Assembly (NCBI GenBank): GCA_016508695.1
Contig: VNKQ01000006.1
Coordinates: 744,001 to 808,000, forward strand
Length of the DNA stretch: 64,000 nucleotides
Direction of reading: 5' to 3'
Source: Hyphodiscus hymeniophilus
Lineage: Eukaryota > Ascomycota > Leotiomycetes > Helotiales > Hyphodiscaceae
Shown here in pieces: positions 53,979 to 64,000 of the stretch. Each line of letters opens with the position of its first letter. Position 1 is the stretch's first letter. The notes beneath the pieces are model-generated. The model did no database searches and was not told the origin of the DNA. It worked only from the letters and a program-made list of their open reading frames with translations. The translations under genes and the position numbers were made by a program.

Positions 53979-56166
53979 ATGTCAACAGAAAACACAGCAA
54001 ACAACAAGAACAGGATTCCGGCTGCTTGCGGGAACTGCCATGAAAGAAAGGTCCGCTGTGATGCACACAAAAGGGGATTCCCTTGTTCGAACTGTATCAG
54101 TTCCCAACGCTTGAACTGTCGAAAACATGAGAAAAGAAGGAAGTTCCACCCTCGTCCTCTTGGGTCGTTCGTTCCAATTCGAGCGATTGGGGCCGAGTCC
54201 ATTCATGAATCGACCACACCTGCGACTAGCAACGAGAGTCGAGGAGCCAGCCAAGAGTTTCTTGATCAGAAAGAAACGACTGATCGCTCAGTTTTGAGAG
54301 GCACACGAGTAACGTATGTTGGAAAGGATGTCTCCAACCTCAACTTTCTGGTGCGGCAGCGGGAAGGGGAAGTTAATGCGCAGGCTTTCCACTTTTCAAG
54401 TGATGATATTGCAAGCCAGTTCAATACGCATCTACAGCTGGATCACATCCCGAGAGAAGCCTTCAGGCTTCCAGAAAAGTCACTCGCAGACAACTTGATC
54501 GAGGCCTATTTTACGCATATCAACCCATGGACACCGATTGTGGACGAGGACACTTTCATGAGCCAATATCAAAAGCAGGATCCTACAGATCCTCCTTCTC
54601 TCCTTCTTTTCCAAGCAATCCTGCTTGTTGGCGCTCACGTCTCGCAAGAAAGACCGATTCGAGACACACTGAAGGCGACATTCTTTCGGCGAGCCAAGAT
54701 GCTGTTTGATGGGCGGTTGGAGAAGAATAGAGACTTTGTGGTCCAAGCTGCGTTACTTCTCACCTGGCATTCAGACGGAGTAGATGATGTTGCTGCTAAT
54801 TCGGTAAGGATCTTTGATCTCTGAAACCAGATCTCCTCGTCTGAAAGTTCTGTACATATTTTGACCCCCACTATGCTCAATCTCAGTATAATGTCACGCC
54901 ACAGGAAGTCCTCAGTCTCCTTTCGAATATTCTGGTACTAGCCAACACTGACACGCCGGCCATGCAGTGGTTTTGGGTGGGAATCGCTTCTCGAACTGCA
55001 ATTGGGATCGGAATGTGCTCAGACCCTGGGCCTTTGAATGGTCGGCCCCACCATCCCGATATGCATACGTTTCGACGGATTTGGTGGGTTCTTTTTCAAT
55101 TTGATGTGACAGTAGCACTTTTATATGGACGGCCCCAGGCAATGTGAGTTGGTATTCCCCTTCGATATCCCGTGCACTAAATTGAAAAAGAAATTTGGAC
55201 GATTGCGATGTCAAACCTTTGTGCGCCTCCGACTTCAAAGGATGTGGTCCGAACGTGCAGATCGACCATGTCATCAAGCGAACTGAGCTTTGCATTCTGA
55301 TTTCAAGAATTGTAAAAGAGCGATTTGGTCTACGCGTGAGCAAAGACGAGCGCAAAGTGGCACTCGGTAACGCCGATATTGCTCTTGCAGACTGGTGCCT
55401 CAACTTGCCGGATTCTCTGCAGATGCGCTCGACGGAGATGAATATATGGACCTCGTCCCTGCATCTCACCTACTCCAACTTCCTCATACTACTTCATCGT
55501 CCGCATCCCCGCGCCAAAGAGCGCTCTGAAAACTATGGTCCCAATGACTCGGATATTTGTGGCACGGCAGCAAACACTATCACGAACATTTTCGAGAGCC
55601 TACGGTCACGAGACATGATCAAGTATCTGTGGATCTCAGACATTAATGCTCTTTTCACAGCCATGGTACAAGTCAGTGTAGAATTACGCTTCTCGAATCC
55701 TGTTTTGGCTATCAATGCGCTTCGTCGGTTCGATTCCAGCCTAGCCTTTCTCAGCAAACTTGCTGAGTACTGGACGAATGCTGAGGCTTATATTCGTATC
55801 TTTCAGGAGAGCTCCCATCTTCAGCATGGAATCCGACACGAGCAAGGATTATGGCAAAATACCCGGCCTACCTCAAGCAACAATGATATCCATGACTTAC
55901 AGATAGGCCAGTCATTTCAAAGCGGGAATTTGGATCCGGAGGTCCTTGCGACGTCAGCTGGTGCTGTGATTGGTTCCGCTCAAGCACTGAAAGACAACCT
56001 GGATGACGGAGACTCTTGGAAAGACCTATTTCCACCCAGTGATACCGCAACTGACAGTTTGCTCTTCCCGAACGATTTACCTGTACAGAGCGAATGGCGA
56101 GATATTTATTGGCAAGAACCTGGCATTTCTGAATCCTTTGGGGACGGGTTCTGGGGCTGGCAATGA
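53979..56166 (+). CDS. Zn2Cys6 fungal transcription factor, 658 aa
   Basis: Exons are 53979-54803, 54968-55143 and 55191-56166; introns are 164 and 47 bp. The first acceptor (CATGCAG, branch CTGAC) gives the continuous DDVAANS-WFWVGIASRTA expected in the fungal-specific TF domain. The zinc cluster is C17-X2-C20-X6-C27-X8-C36-X2-C39-X7-C47, followed by a basic stretch (KHEKRRKFHPRP). The middle-homology/fungal_trans domain spans about residues 155-420: LIEAYFTHINPWTPIVDEDTF, GRPHHPDMHTFRRIWWVLFQ, NFLILLHRPHP. The overall build is like the cutinase/fatty-acid regulator group. It probably controls neighbouring genes (permease, oxidase, aminotransferase), by position only. Its 3' end converges on the permease. 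Confidence 0.92.
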
Positions 56167-56488
56167 TACATTTTTACGTTCAAATCTACTGCAGTAACTC
56201 GGAACCTTTCTCAAGCTATCGTAGTGCACTCCAATGGGTCAGATAAGGGAAGTGGCTGTGTTTGGTTGCTAACTCAGCTCACCACATGCCATCCATCATC
56301 TTGTTTCAACTCTTCGCTGCATTTTTGACATTTGCAATCTGTTGCTCGGTCTATCAGTCTACACGATTTCATTCGATGCCAGTGGAACAACTTTCTCATC
56401 AAGCGACTTCTTTGCTGGCGTTCCTTCAACTTCGATGTCTTCCTCGGCGTCACTAGCTGCTGGGAATTCTGCAGCGTATCTCTTTCTG
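56167..56488. other. convergent 3' region, 0.32 kb
   Basis: Between the stop codons of the transcription factor and permease; nothing else was recognised. Confidence 0.5.
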
Positions 56489-58282
56489 TCACGAGATCAG
56501 CAATTCGTTATCTCCGAGCGTGTATTGGAAAACGTACTCTTCCCGGTTGTAAATTATCCTCACAACTTGTGCCATCACAATTAAACACACGACATTCGCA
56601 AGTGCATATGGATAACCCTTCGGAAATCTAGGAGCCTCGACTGTTGGAAACACCAGGAGTGGAATCCACGCATTTGTCGAGGTAGCGATTGCAGTCATCA
56701 GAATGAGAGTCAAGGCCCTCTCCTCGACATTGTGTCTCAGGATAATGTTTGCCCATCCATAAAGTACGGAGGACACAGCAACGCCGGCATAATTTGTACT
56801 GAAAGCAAACCATTTCGCGGATTCAGGCACATCCCAGATGGTTAGGATGGTGAGCCCAATACCATTCCACACGCTTGCGAGCGTGATGGCGCCAGCTCGG
56901 CCCAGAAACAGGTCTGAACCGAAGTTGATGAAGAGAACATAGAATATTCCCAAAGCTGGAGCGATGGTGCCGAGGTTATTAATAGTTGGAATATCGAAAC
57001 GATGAAGACTCTTAATCCAGAGCAAGAAGGCTGCTGTGTTCGCGGAAGTGTTGAAGAAGAAAATATCGAAGATGACGAGGACGTAGAATCTCCACCCAGT
57101 GAAAATTCGAACCAGTCTCTTCCATGTAAACGGAAGCGCTTTCAACTGTGCGCCATGTCGTTCGAGTCGAGCTTTGGCCACTTCGATTTCTCTCTCGGAC
57201 AATAGGAGACGATTTGGTTTATCGGGAGTGCCAGGCCACAACACATATCCTACAAATGCAAGTGGCAGGGTAATGACGGACGTTATAATGAACATCCAGC
57301 GCCATCCAGCAAGCCCGTTGACGCCATCGAGATGCTTGGATGCAGCTGCTTGAAGGAGCCCAGCTGTGAGAGTGCCTAGGGTCAGACCGACGTAGAATAT
57401 CCCTCCTCTCCGGCCAATTTCATCGCTTTTGCTGGAGAGACCAACGAGTTAGCAGCAGGCCTTCGAGAGGGTTTCGATAGGAACGGATGTATTTTGGGAG
57501 CAGGCAGCAGCATCACTGACTATTACGTCTCTCAATTCCGAGACCTCTCAAAAAGGATGCGTGCTTCGAGGAACACTTACTACCAAGATCCGAGAACGAA
57601 ATGAACTCCCGGGAAATATGATGCCTGGCGAAGTCAGAATTTTCCAATCTACAGTCGTTGATTGCATCATGTCTCACCTCGAAGATGGAAACCATGAACC
57701 TGTACGCCATGATTTCAGAGTAGCTGTTAGCACGGCTGGGGGGGCTTGAAGTTAGCATACTTCTTTTAGACAAATCCAGGAGACATTGAGCGCGGCTCCA
57801 ACGCTGGATACCGGCCCTGTGAGTCGGCACAAGTCTTGCAGGTCGCAATTAAGCACGAAAGTGTAAATAGCCATTCGGAAAACACGCACTATTGTAGGAG
57901 GTTGAATATACCCCAGCCGAGGTCCAATGTAGGCACAAGGTAGTGCATCGGTACCTTGGGGAACAGGTACGCAAAAGGGAGGAGACCGAGGACGTTTCCA
58001 ACGACGAAGATAGTCTGGAACTGGACAAGTTGATTTCCGTGGAAGTGCAGATCATCTGACAATCCCGAGACGTATGCATTGTCTATCAATCATCAGTTGG
58101 ATTTCTCATCTCAAAGGCTCAGTGGGCTCACTGATATTGGTCTGGTCGATGTATTTTACCCAATACAGGACGAATGCATATGGAACAATCAGAAGATCCA
58201 ACTTCATGACCAGCTTTCGCTCCTCGGGCGTGTCTTCTGGGGCGTACCAGTGCCACCATTTCCGGACTTCTTGCTTTCCCAT
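56489..58282 (-). CDS. MFS permease, Dal5/anion:cation symporter family, 462 aa
   Basis: Five exons: 58282-58132, 58082-57890, 57735-57678, 57624-57581 and 57431-56489. All introns are GT-AG and phases close to a whole number of codons. The start MGKQEVRKWWHWYAPEDTPE and the first membrane segment (LLIVPYAFVLYWVKYIDQTN) are typical of the allantoate-permease group. The loop-2/3 region YRANSYSEIMAYRF and FEASYFPGVHFVLGSWY matches as well, followed by EIGRRGGIFYVGLTLGT. The remaining helices end in a cytoplasmic NREEYVFQ tail. Relatives import allantoate, ureidosuccinate, nicotinate, pantothenate and other organic anions. It sits in the plasma membrane; substrate unknown. It is tail-to-tail with the regulator. 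Confidence 0.9.
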
Positions 58283-58849
58283 TGTGATGGCAATTCTCTA
58301 GGACTGTGAGGAAAGGTATATTGGGCTCTGAAAATTTGCATCAAGATAGTGGATCTTCGCAGCTTTATGCACATGGCTGGGGATGAAGAAGCGAAGACCT
58401 GCAATACCTGCACGGTAGCACGCCATTGTTTTCTCCTGTGCTGAGCTTGAATTCCACCTTATCTTGTCCGACCAAACCCTCTACGCAAAAGTGGGATGAG
58501 AAGGTAGATGTGGATGAGAATCTTGTGGTGAACCTACCAAAGCCTCCATACGAATAAACATTTCAAGTGGTTGCTTTCCATGCCGTTCATGTCGTCAACA
58601 GGGCTGCAGATTCGCAATATCTACCCCACATCTATACGCCACGTGACTGAAAACCAAAGTCGCAAGATTACTTTCCATCAGACAAAGTGAATGATTATTA
58701 GGATATCAGTTCGGTTTTTTTTTTCATCTTGGCATTGAGTTACGGAGCTAAAGCTAACATGGTTCCCACATGTTGAGCGCCTTACCAATCCTCATTGAAT
58801 TATCTCCACTCGCACACCAATATACCAACGTGATATTGAGACCGAACAC
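58283..58849. other. intergenic, permease promoter
   Basis: About 570 bp upstream of the permease start and downstream of the oxidase stop. It contains a CACGTG at 58640-58645. No gene. Confidence 0.5.
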
Positions 58850-61134
58850 CTACAACTTTGCACGGAGGACCGGTTCAATATAGTTCTCGAATCCTTCTCT
58901 GAAAACTCCTCCCGCCTTCTCAGCATTAACATTGATATCCAACTGTCGAACCCACTCCATCACACGCTCATACGCATTTCCATCTCTCATACCGATTGCA
59001 GAGCACAAACTAGCATCGGTGAAGTTCCAAGCGTCGGTCAGCGCAATCGCATCGGGTAACAACTCCTCCAGGAGGTGATCAACCTGTTCGCGGATCTCGG
59101 ACAGCTGAATGGGAGAGATATGATTGTGGACGAAGAAAGAGATGGAGTCAGCTGATGTGGGCGAGGTCAGAGTCGTGAGTCCGTAGAGCGAAACGAGCTT
59201 GGAGAGTACATCGCGGATCGGTGAAGTCGGGAGCGAGGAGACCTGGTCGATGAAAGTGCAAAGGACGTGCTTTTCGACGTGTGCTCGGGCAGCTGCTATA
59301 AGTGTCATCATGTTCTTGTTCCAAGCGGCAGACTTGGATAGGGTCGTACGACTCGAGGTGAGAAGTTCCGAGGCTTCAAATGTGAGCTGCGCAGCACGGT
59401 GTTCGAATAAGCTCTGCAAGACATTGAAGGAAAGGAACTCGGATCCGCGTGCTGCGCAAGGAAGTGGGTTGGAGCAGAGGCGGTGATCAACCATGTAGGA
59501 CATTGCAGTGGGGAGGTCTTTGGCAGCGAGGCCTTTCATGAGGTAGAGTGATACCTGTTGCCACATCACCCAGTTTTCGCCTTCGAAAGTAGCCATTGCC
59601 GTCACCGAGGACACGATTTCAGGCAGGCCGGAGATAAATAAGTAGCCATGGCCGCCACACATCTTTCGCGCATCTTCCGCACCGTTCGAGGCGGTTTCAG
59701 TAGACCAAGCCTTTAAGCCACACATGAGTATGTGGTTGTGGGGGAGAGTACTATGATCGCCCTTGGCTTGGCGTTCAACCATGTCTTTGTACGAAGTTTC
59801 AAGAGCCTTCCAGGTAAATAGGTTCGCATATGCCTTAGAAATTAAGACAAGAAGACGGTAGTGTTGAGTCTTGAATTGGATGATAGGCATTTCGGTTTTC
59901 TCGCCAGTGAAAGGACTATGACCTTGCTCGCGAACGACAGAGTACCGAGTTGCAATTGTCAGAGCCTGAGCGAGCTGAAACGCAGCATGGCGTATCATGA
60001 TAAACCGGCCATTCAACATGCCACCGTACAGCATCTTCTCGCGAAGTGGCACTCGAGCGTAGTTTCCGTCTTGGTCGAGGTTTGCGTAGCGGGACAACAT
60101 ATTTGTTCTCGGGATACGAACTTTGTGAAAGACCGCAAAGCCATTGTCGGTTCCGTTGTAAGCCATCTTCATTCTGTAAGATAATGGTCAGTATATTTCG
60201 TAGCACACTTGTGAGAGTACGGTTTATTAACCCAATGTCACCAAGTTCTATCCCTTTCATGGGTTTGTAGTCTACCAACGATCGAACTTGGACCATGAAA
60301 GCATGAATACCAAGGTCCTTGCCTCGTACTATGAGTCTCGCCATGACAATAGCATGCGAGCAGGTGAAGCCGAGTGCTCCAGGCCAGAATTTCGTAGATG
60401 AGAGGGTTGGGGTGTTGATAATGAATTCGTCCGTCTGCATCTCAAATGTGGCTGTAGTCTGTTACAGGACTGAGTGAGCATTCATCTTTTTATAGCCAAG
60501 GTCTTAAAACTTTGGACTGTGTGAAAGAACATAGTACCTCGATGCCTCCAACATGCGTGCCATGGCCGAGTTCTGTCTGACAATACGCTCCAAGGATTTT
60601 GCCTGACTCTGCGAGAGGAACCCAAAACTTATACTGCTCAGGTGAGCTCTGCTGCTTGAGGGATGGCATGAAAAGGAAGGTGTGGATGCCGAAAGGGCTT
60701 GCGTTGCCAAGGGCCCAAAGGTGGGTACTGTAAAGGAAGACATCATGACGATACTTGAAGCTATCTTCCATGGTAACTTTGCCAGCTCTTAGTCCTTCAA
60801 GGAAAGCTTCTTCATGATTCATGTTGCTGTAGCAGCGAGGAAGTCTGGAAGTGTCCGAGGTGCCGAGAATTTTTTCAAGACGGGCGAAGGCATCATCTTG
60901 AATGGCGACAGCTTCCTTACTAATTCAGGTCAGTTAGCGAAGTGTAGTATCATACTAAGTAGATGTATCTGCCTACCTTCCAAGGATGATTTCAGTCAGT
61001 GATTTCGAGTTGAAGGTAGCTTGGGCTCTGGCCGTTACCATCATCTTTTTTTGTTCATTTGTTTCTGTCTTAGCATCTTCGTGAGCATCACTGGAGCGAG
61101 AATACGTAGAGCTCTCTTTAGTGGTAAGCTTCAT
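58850..61134 (-). CDS. peroxisomal acyl-CoA oxidase, 696 aa
   Basis: Exons are 61134-60977, 60919-60538, 60458-60232 and 60173-58850; introns are 57, 79 and 58 bp. It catalyses the first, FAD-dependent and H2O2-forming step of peroxisomal beta-oxidation. Seen: FLYSTHLWALGNASPFGIHT; the FAD/substrate motif LGAYCQTELGHGTHVGGIE; GALGFTCSHAIVMARLIVRG; MAYNGTDNGFAVF; ARKMCGGHGYL; and the catalytic-Glu region MATFEGENWVMWQQ. It ends in AKL, a type 1 peroxisomal targeting signal. Length is normal for the family. The start MKLTTKESSTYS was chosen over an in-frame Met 10 codons upstream. Confidence 0.95.
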
Positions 61135-62848
61135 GGTTGACGAGTATTTAAATCCGATCTGCAAAGAATTTTCACAGATATTAAGGTATCTTGGTTGATG
61201 AATAGTGAAGAGGGAGAGTACTAAAATGAAGAGTTATATCCAAACTGAGGTTGAGAGACGGACTTGGAAGTGATTGCTTCACCAAAGCTTTTCTTCGACC
61301 ACATTCGATTTAGTATGTCAGTACAATGCACTGGAATCTTGGATTCACTATTGTATCGGTCATATGGCAACTCGTATCGACCCTTGCTTTGTTTGAGTTC
61401 TCCTTTGGCCGTACTGTAAATAGAAGCAAAACCAACACGTCACCAGTAGCCAATACATTTATAAAGTAGACAACACGATTTTGGTGTTAACTTTCACCAC
61501 GCTCTCTGAGAGCAATGAAACCTAACAAAAAGCAAAAGCTCATCGCGAATGAGTGGTTAACCACAACGCCACTATTGCCACCAACATTCTCTTGATTTCG
61601 TGTAACCCGATATACTACAAAGAATCGTAGCCGTCCCGAAGTACAGGTGATTGGGCTGAGAAATAACCGTGCTTCCTAAGCGGAGGGGCTCAGATGTTGG
61701 AAACAGTGAATAGATGCTGGCATTGATGGGGTCTCGCTTGCTGTCTCGGATAGCGCACGAGATTCGGGAAGATCTTCTTTGGAACATTCTCCTAATGAAT
61801 GGCCACTTGTCACAAAGTCAAAGCTGATATGAAGTTAGATCTGTGGCACTGACTCTAGTGGGATCAATTCTGCTCCCTCGAATCCAAGATTCATCTGGTT
61901 TTTCTGCTTTCTCGTTGTTTCCTTCACATTCTGCCTCTGGAGGCCCAGCTAAGGCAGAGTGAGATGTTTCGAGTGATTGATGGGCGATGGAAACGACGAG
62001 AATCCCCCATAAATGACAAAAGTTTCTTCTGGAAGCAAATCATTAGTTGTGCTCAGTCTAAGATGATGCTTGCTAGTTCTCAACTGCTTAGATAGTCAGC
62101 CTACTGAGATATAACGCAATGTTGCCAAGTTGAAGACCTCGGGCGCTGATACTCAGTACCATGCTTACACGTAATATCTTCTAAGCCGCAAGGTAATTAG
62201 TTTTTCTTTCGAAAGTATTTGTGCCTGACCACTGTCGCTGTTATTTTGATCACGGGATGTGATTCGAGATAACACCATCGGCAACTTGACACCAGATTGT
62301 CGCCACGACTTGTATCATCATCTCTCCACGCTACTATCGTGCCCATTTTATCGGATTCCTCTTTGACGGCTCTTTCAATTCTAATGTCCTCAGCAAGTGG
62401 CAGGCGTTGGTACCTGCCATTAATATATCCTGTTCAGCGGCTAGATCCGAGTAGCCAGTAATAAAAGGGGACAAGTTAAGTTGAGAGAGAATATCGCCAT
62501 TGGTCAACTGAGCTAACAAGGTTCTTGAAAAAAAGTCGATAGTCCTTTCCTTACCATCGAATGAAGCAGAGAAGCCAAGCTCTGCTAACCTACAGGTGGT
62601 CGATTCTTATCACGTTATCCAACTCCAACTCCAGCCCAGCTGGCATCGGATCCGAAGAACATCTTGTGCAGGAACAGGAGTAGAGAATTGGAAATGACAA
62701 TCAATTAAATCTCTGTGCAGTGTTCTAAAAGGTTGTAAACTACCAAGACTCTGTTAGTCCGAACGTCGTCGATAGATCACCAAGCCATGACTGGAATAAA
62801 CAGTTTACTCTGCCCATGGTGTTCGAATAATTTTCGTAATTTAGAAGC
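61135..62848. other. gene-free stretch, 1.7 kb
   Basis: Contains the acyl-CoA oxidase promoter and the 3' flank of the oxidoreductase gene. Short frames at 61572-61787 and 62334-62519 (-) have no support. Confidence 0.55.
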
Positions 62849-64000
62849 TCAGGAGGCACCCATACTAGCGTTGAGCATTTTCCATGCCTGTGCTACTTGC
62901 AGGTCCTCCTTACCGCCCTTCACAGGTATCAAGAAGTTATCTCCCTCCTTGTCATCCATGTACATGACACAATCAGACTAAAAGAACAATAAGTCTATTT
63001 TCGCTCCTCGAAGATAACGAGAGCGTACCTTGCCCAAGCTCAGCTTCAAGGCTCCTTCCAATGGATCAGGGTCGTATGATTTCAATTTCGAATTTCCTTG
63101 GATCAAGGATGCAATGTTCGCTCTGACTATCTCGGCTTGCATCAGTCCAGCCCTTCCCATTTTGGGCCCGCCGGTTTCTGCTACATCGCCAAGGGCAAAA
63201 ATATGGTACCCCTTCGAGGATGGCTTGTCGTGGAATTGTACTTGCAGCGTCGGCTTGACAAGGATTCTTCCGTTCTTCATCGAAATCGCATCAGGTCCAA
63301 AACTACTTAGTACGGATGAATTCGGCGTTTGTCCCGTACAAGGTATCTAAAATGTAGTTAGTAACGTTATATTTAACAACAGAACAACGGTGAGGGCAAT
63401 GTACAACAAGATCAAAAGCTTGACTACCGCCGTCTTTAAAAGCCAGCGACATTGGTCCAGCAGCTCTCGAGAGCTGAGGCCGTTCGCCAAGCATAACGGC
63501 GACCCCTAAATGCTCCAACTTGTCAATGACATAGCTGTGTAGTCTTTTCCCAAAATTTGGAAGAAGCTGATCGCGAGAATGAACAAGTACCACCCGCTTG
63601 TCGCCGTAGAATGTCTTGATATCCCCAGCGAGCTGCACACCAACTGCCCCTCCTCCCACAATGGCAATACTGTTCGCACTTCTGATCTTGCCCTGCATAT
63701 CCCTCAATTCCGCACAACTATCCTCCTTCTCAGTTGATAAGACCTGGGCTGGCGCATTTTGTGTTGTCCCAGTGGCAATGACAAGGTACTCGAATCTAAT
63801 CCGACCCCCTGACTTCAACTCAACCTCCTCGTCCCCAATATCCGTGGCAAGACCCTGCACTATCTTAAAGATCCCCCTCGGAGCACCTCTAGCAAGTCCG
63901 GTATAGGGCACAAACGCTTTGTGTTCGTGGTCCTGCAGGACCGAGTATCGAGGAAAGTTGAATAGATAGTTGAAATGTGAGTTCTTCTCGATCAAGACAA
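62849..64000 (-). CDS. AIFM2/FSP1-like pyridine-nucleotide oxidoreductase, 5' end beyond window
   Basis: Three exons visible: window edge to 63405, 63346-63029 and 62977-62849; introns are 58 and 51 bp. The visible ~347 residues start inside the first FAD domain (LIEKNSHFNYLFNFPRYSVL, HKAFVPYTG). A middle NAD(P)H-binding domain with GxGxxG follows (IAIVGGGAVGVQLAGDIK). Then come IPCTGQTPNSSVL and the FAD-closing motif IFALGDVAETGGPKMGRAG. The C-terminus is AWKMLNASMGAS. This is the AIF-like/FSP1 family of flavin NAD(P)H dehydrogenases acting on quinones. The initial GxGxxG and any localisation signal are outside the window. Confidence 0.92.

Noticed and set aside
54804..54967. A coding mini-exon inside the first intron of the Zn2Cys6 gene (YNVTPQEVLSLLSNILVLAN)
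   Set aside because: Skipping it gives the continuous AANS-WFWVGIASRTA expected for the family, with a proper branch site and acceptor at CATGCAG.

Overview
This window comes from a filamentous ascomycete (Pezizomycotina). The genes carry short GT-AG introns of about 46-165 bp. The gene content is typically fungal: sedolisin peptidase, GH125 alpha-mannosidase, Zn2Cys6 regulator, Dal5-type MFS permease, and a peroxisomal acyl-CoA oxidase ending in AKL. The centre is an AT-rich island mutated by repeat-induced point mutation (RIP). A helotialean or other leotiomycete is a guess from general similarity only.

Layout. 0-26.8 kb is gene-bearing: a 5'-truncated WSC-domain protein (-), an ankyrin-repeat protein (+, 733 aa, 3 exons), a broken Gal80-like oxidoreductase pseudogene (+), a 992-aa SH3 protein (-), a secreted sedolisin/tripeptidyl peptidase (+, 666 aa), a small Cys-rich gene candidate (+), a relic of a GH43-type C-terminal domain (+), a secreted CE1 feruloyl/acetylxylan-esterase-like enzyme (-), a frameshifted GH125 exo-alpha-mannosidase (-) and a glutamine-synthetase-fold ligase (+).

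26.94-48.46 kb is a single nested transposon island. The outer Copia element has 167-bp LTRs and a 5-bp target duplication CTCAT. It was split by a second Copia element (266-bp LTRs, target duplication AGTAT, initiator-Met half-tRNA primer site) and by a 6.7-kb hAT DNA transposon (8-bp target duplication TTTATTAC) that landed in the outer integrase region. All three are saturated with C-to-T and G-to-A changes and have no usable reading frame. RIP fades out inside the outer LTRs, so the flanking genes are spared.

48.99-64 kb is gene-bearing again: a class III (GSA-type) aminotransferase (-) divergent from a choline/ethanolamine-kinase-like enzyme (+), two adjacent MITEs, a Zn2Cys6 regulator (+), a Dal5-family permease (-), an acyl-CoA oxidase (-) and a 5'-truncated AIFM2/FSP1-like oxidoreductase (-).

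Removing the island puts the GS-like gene about 0.6 kb tail-to-tail from the aminotransferase. A ligase, an aminotransferase or lyase, an amino-alcohol-type kinase, a regulator and a permease would then form one compact amine or nitrogen-compound utilisation locus. That functional reading is inference. All splice sites below were placed by eye from consensus sites, frame continuity and family motifs.
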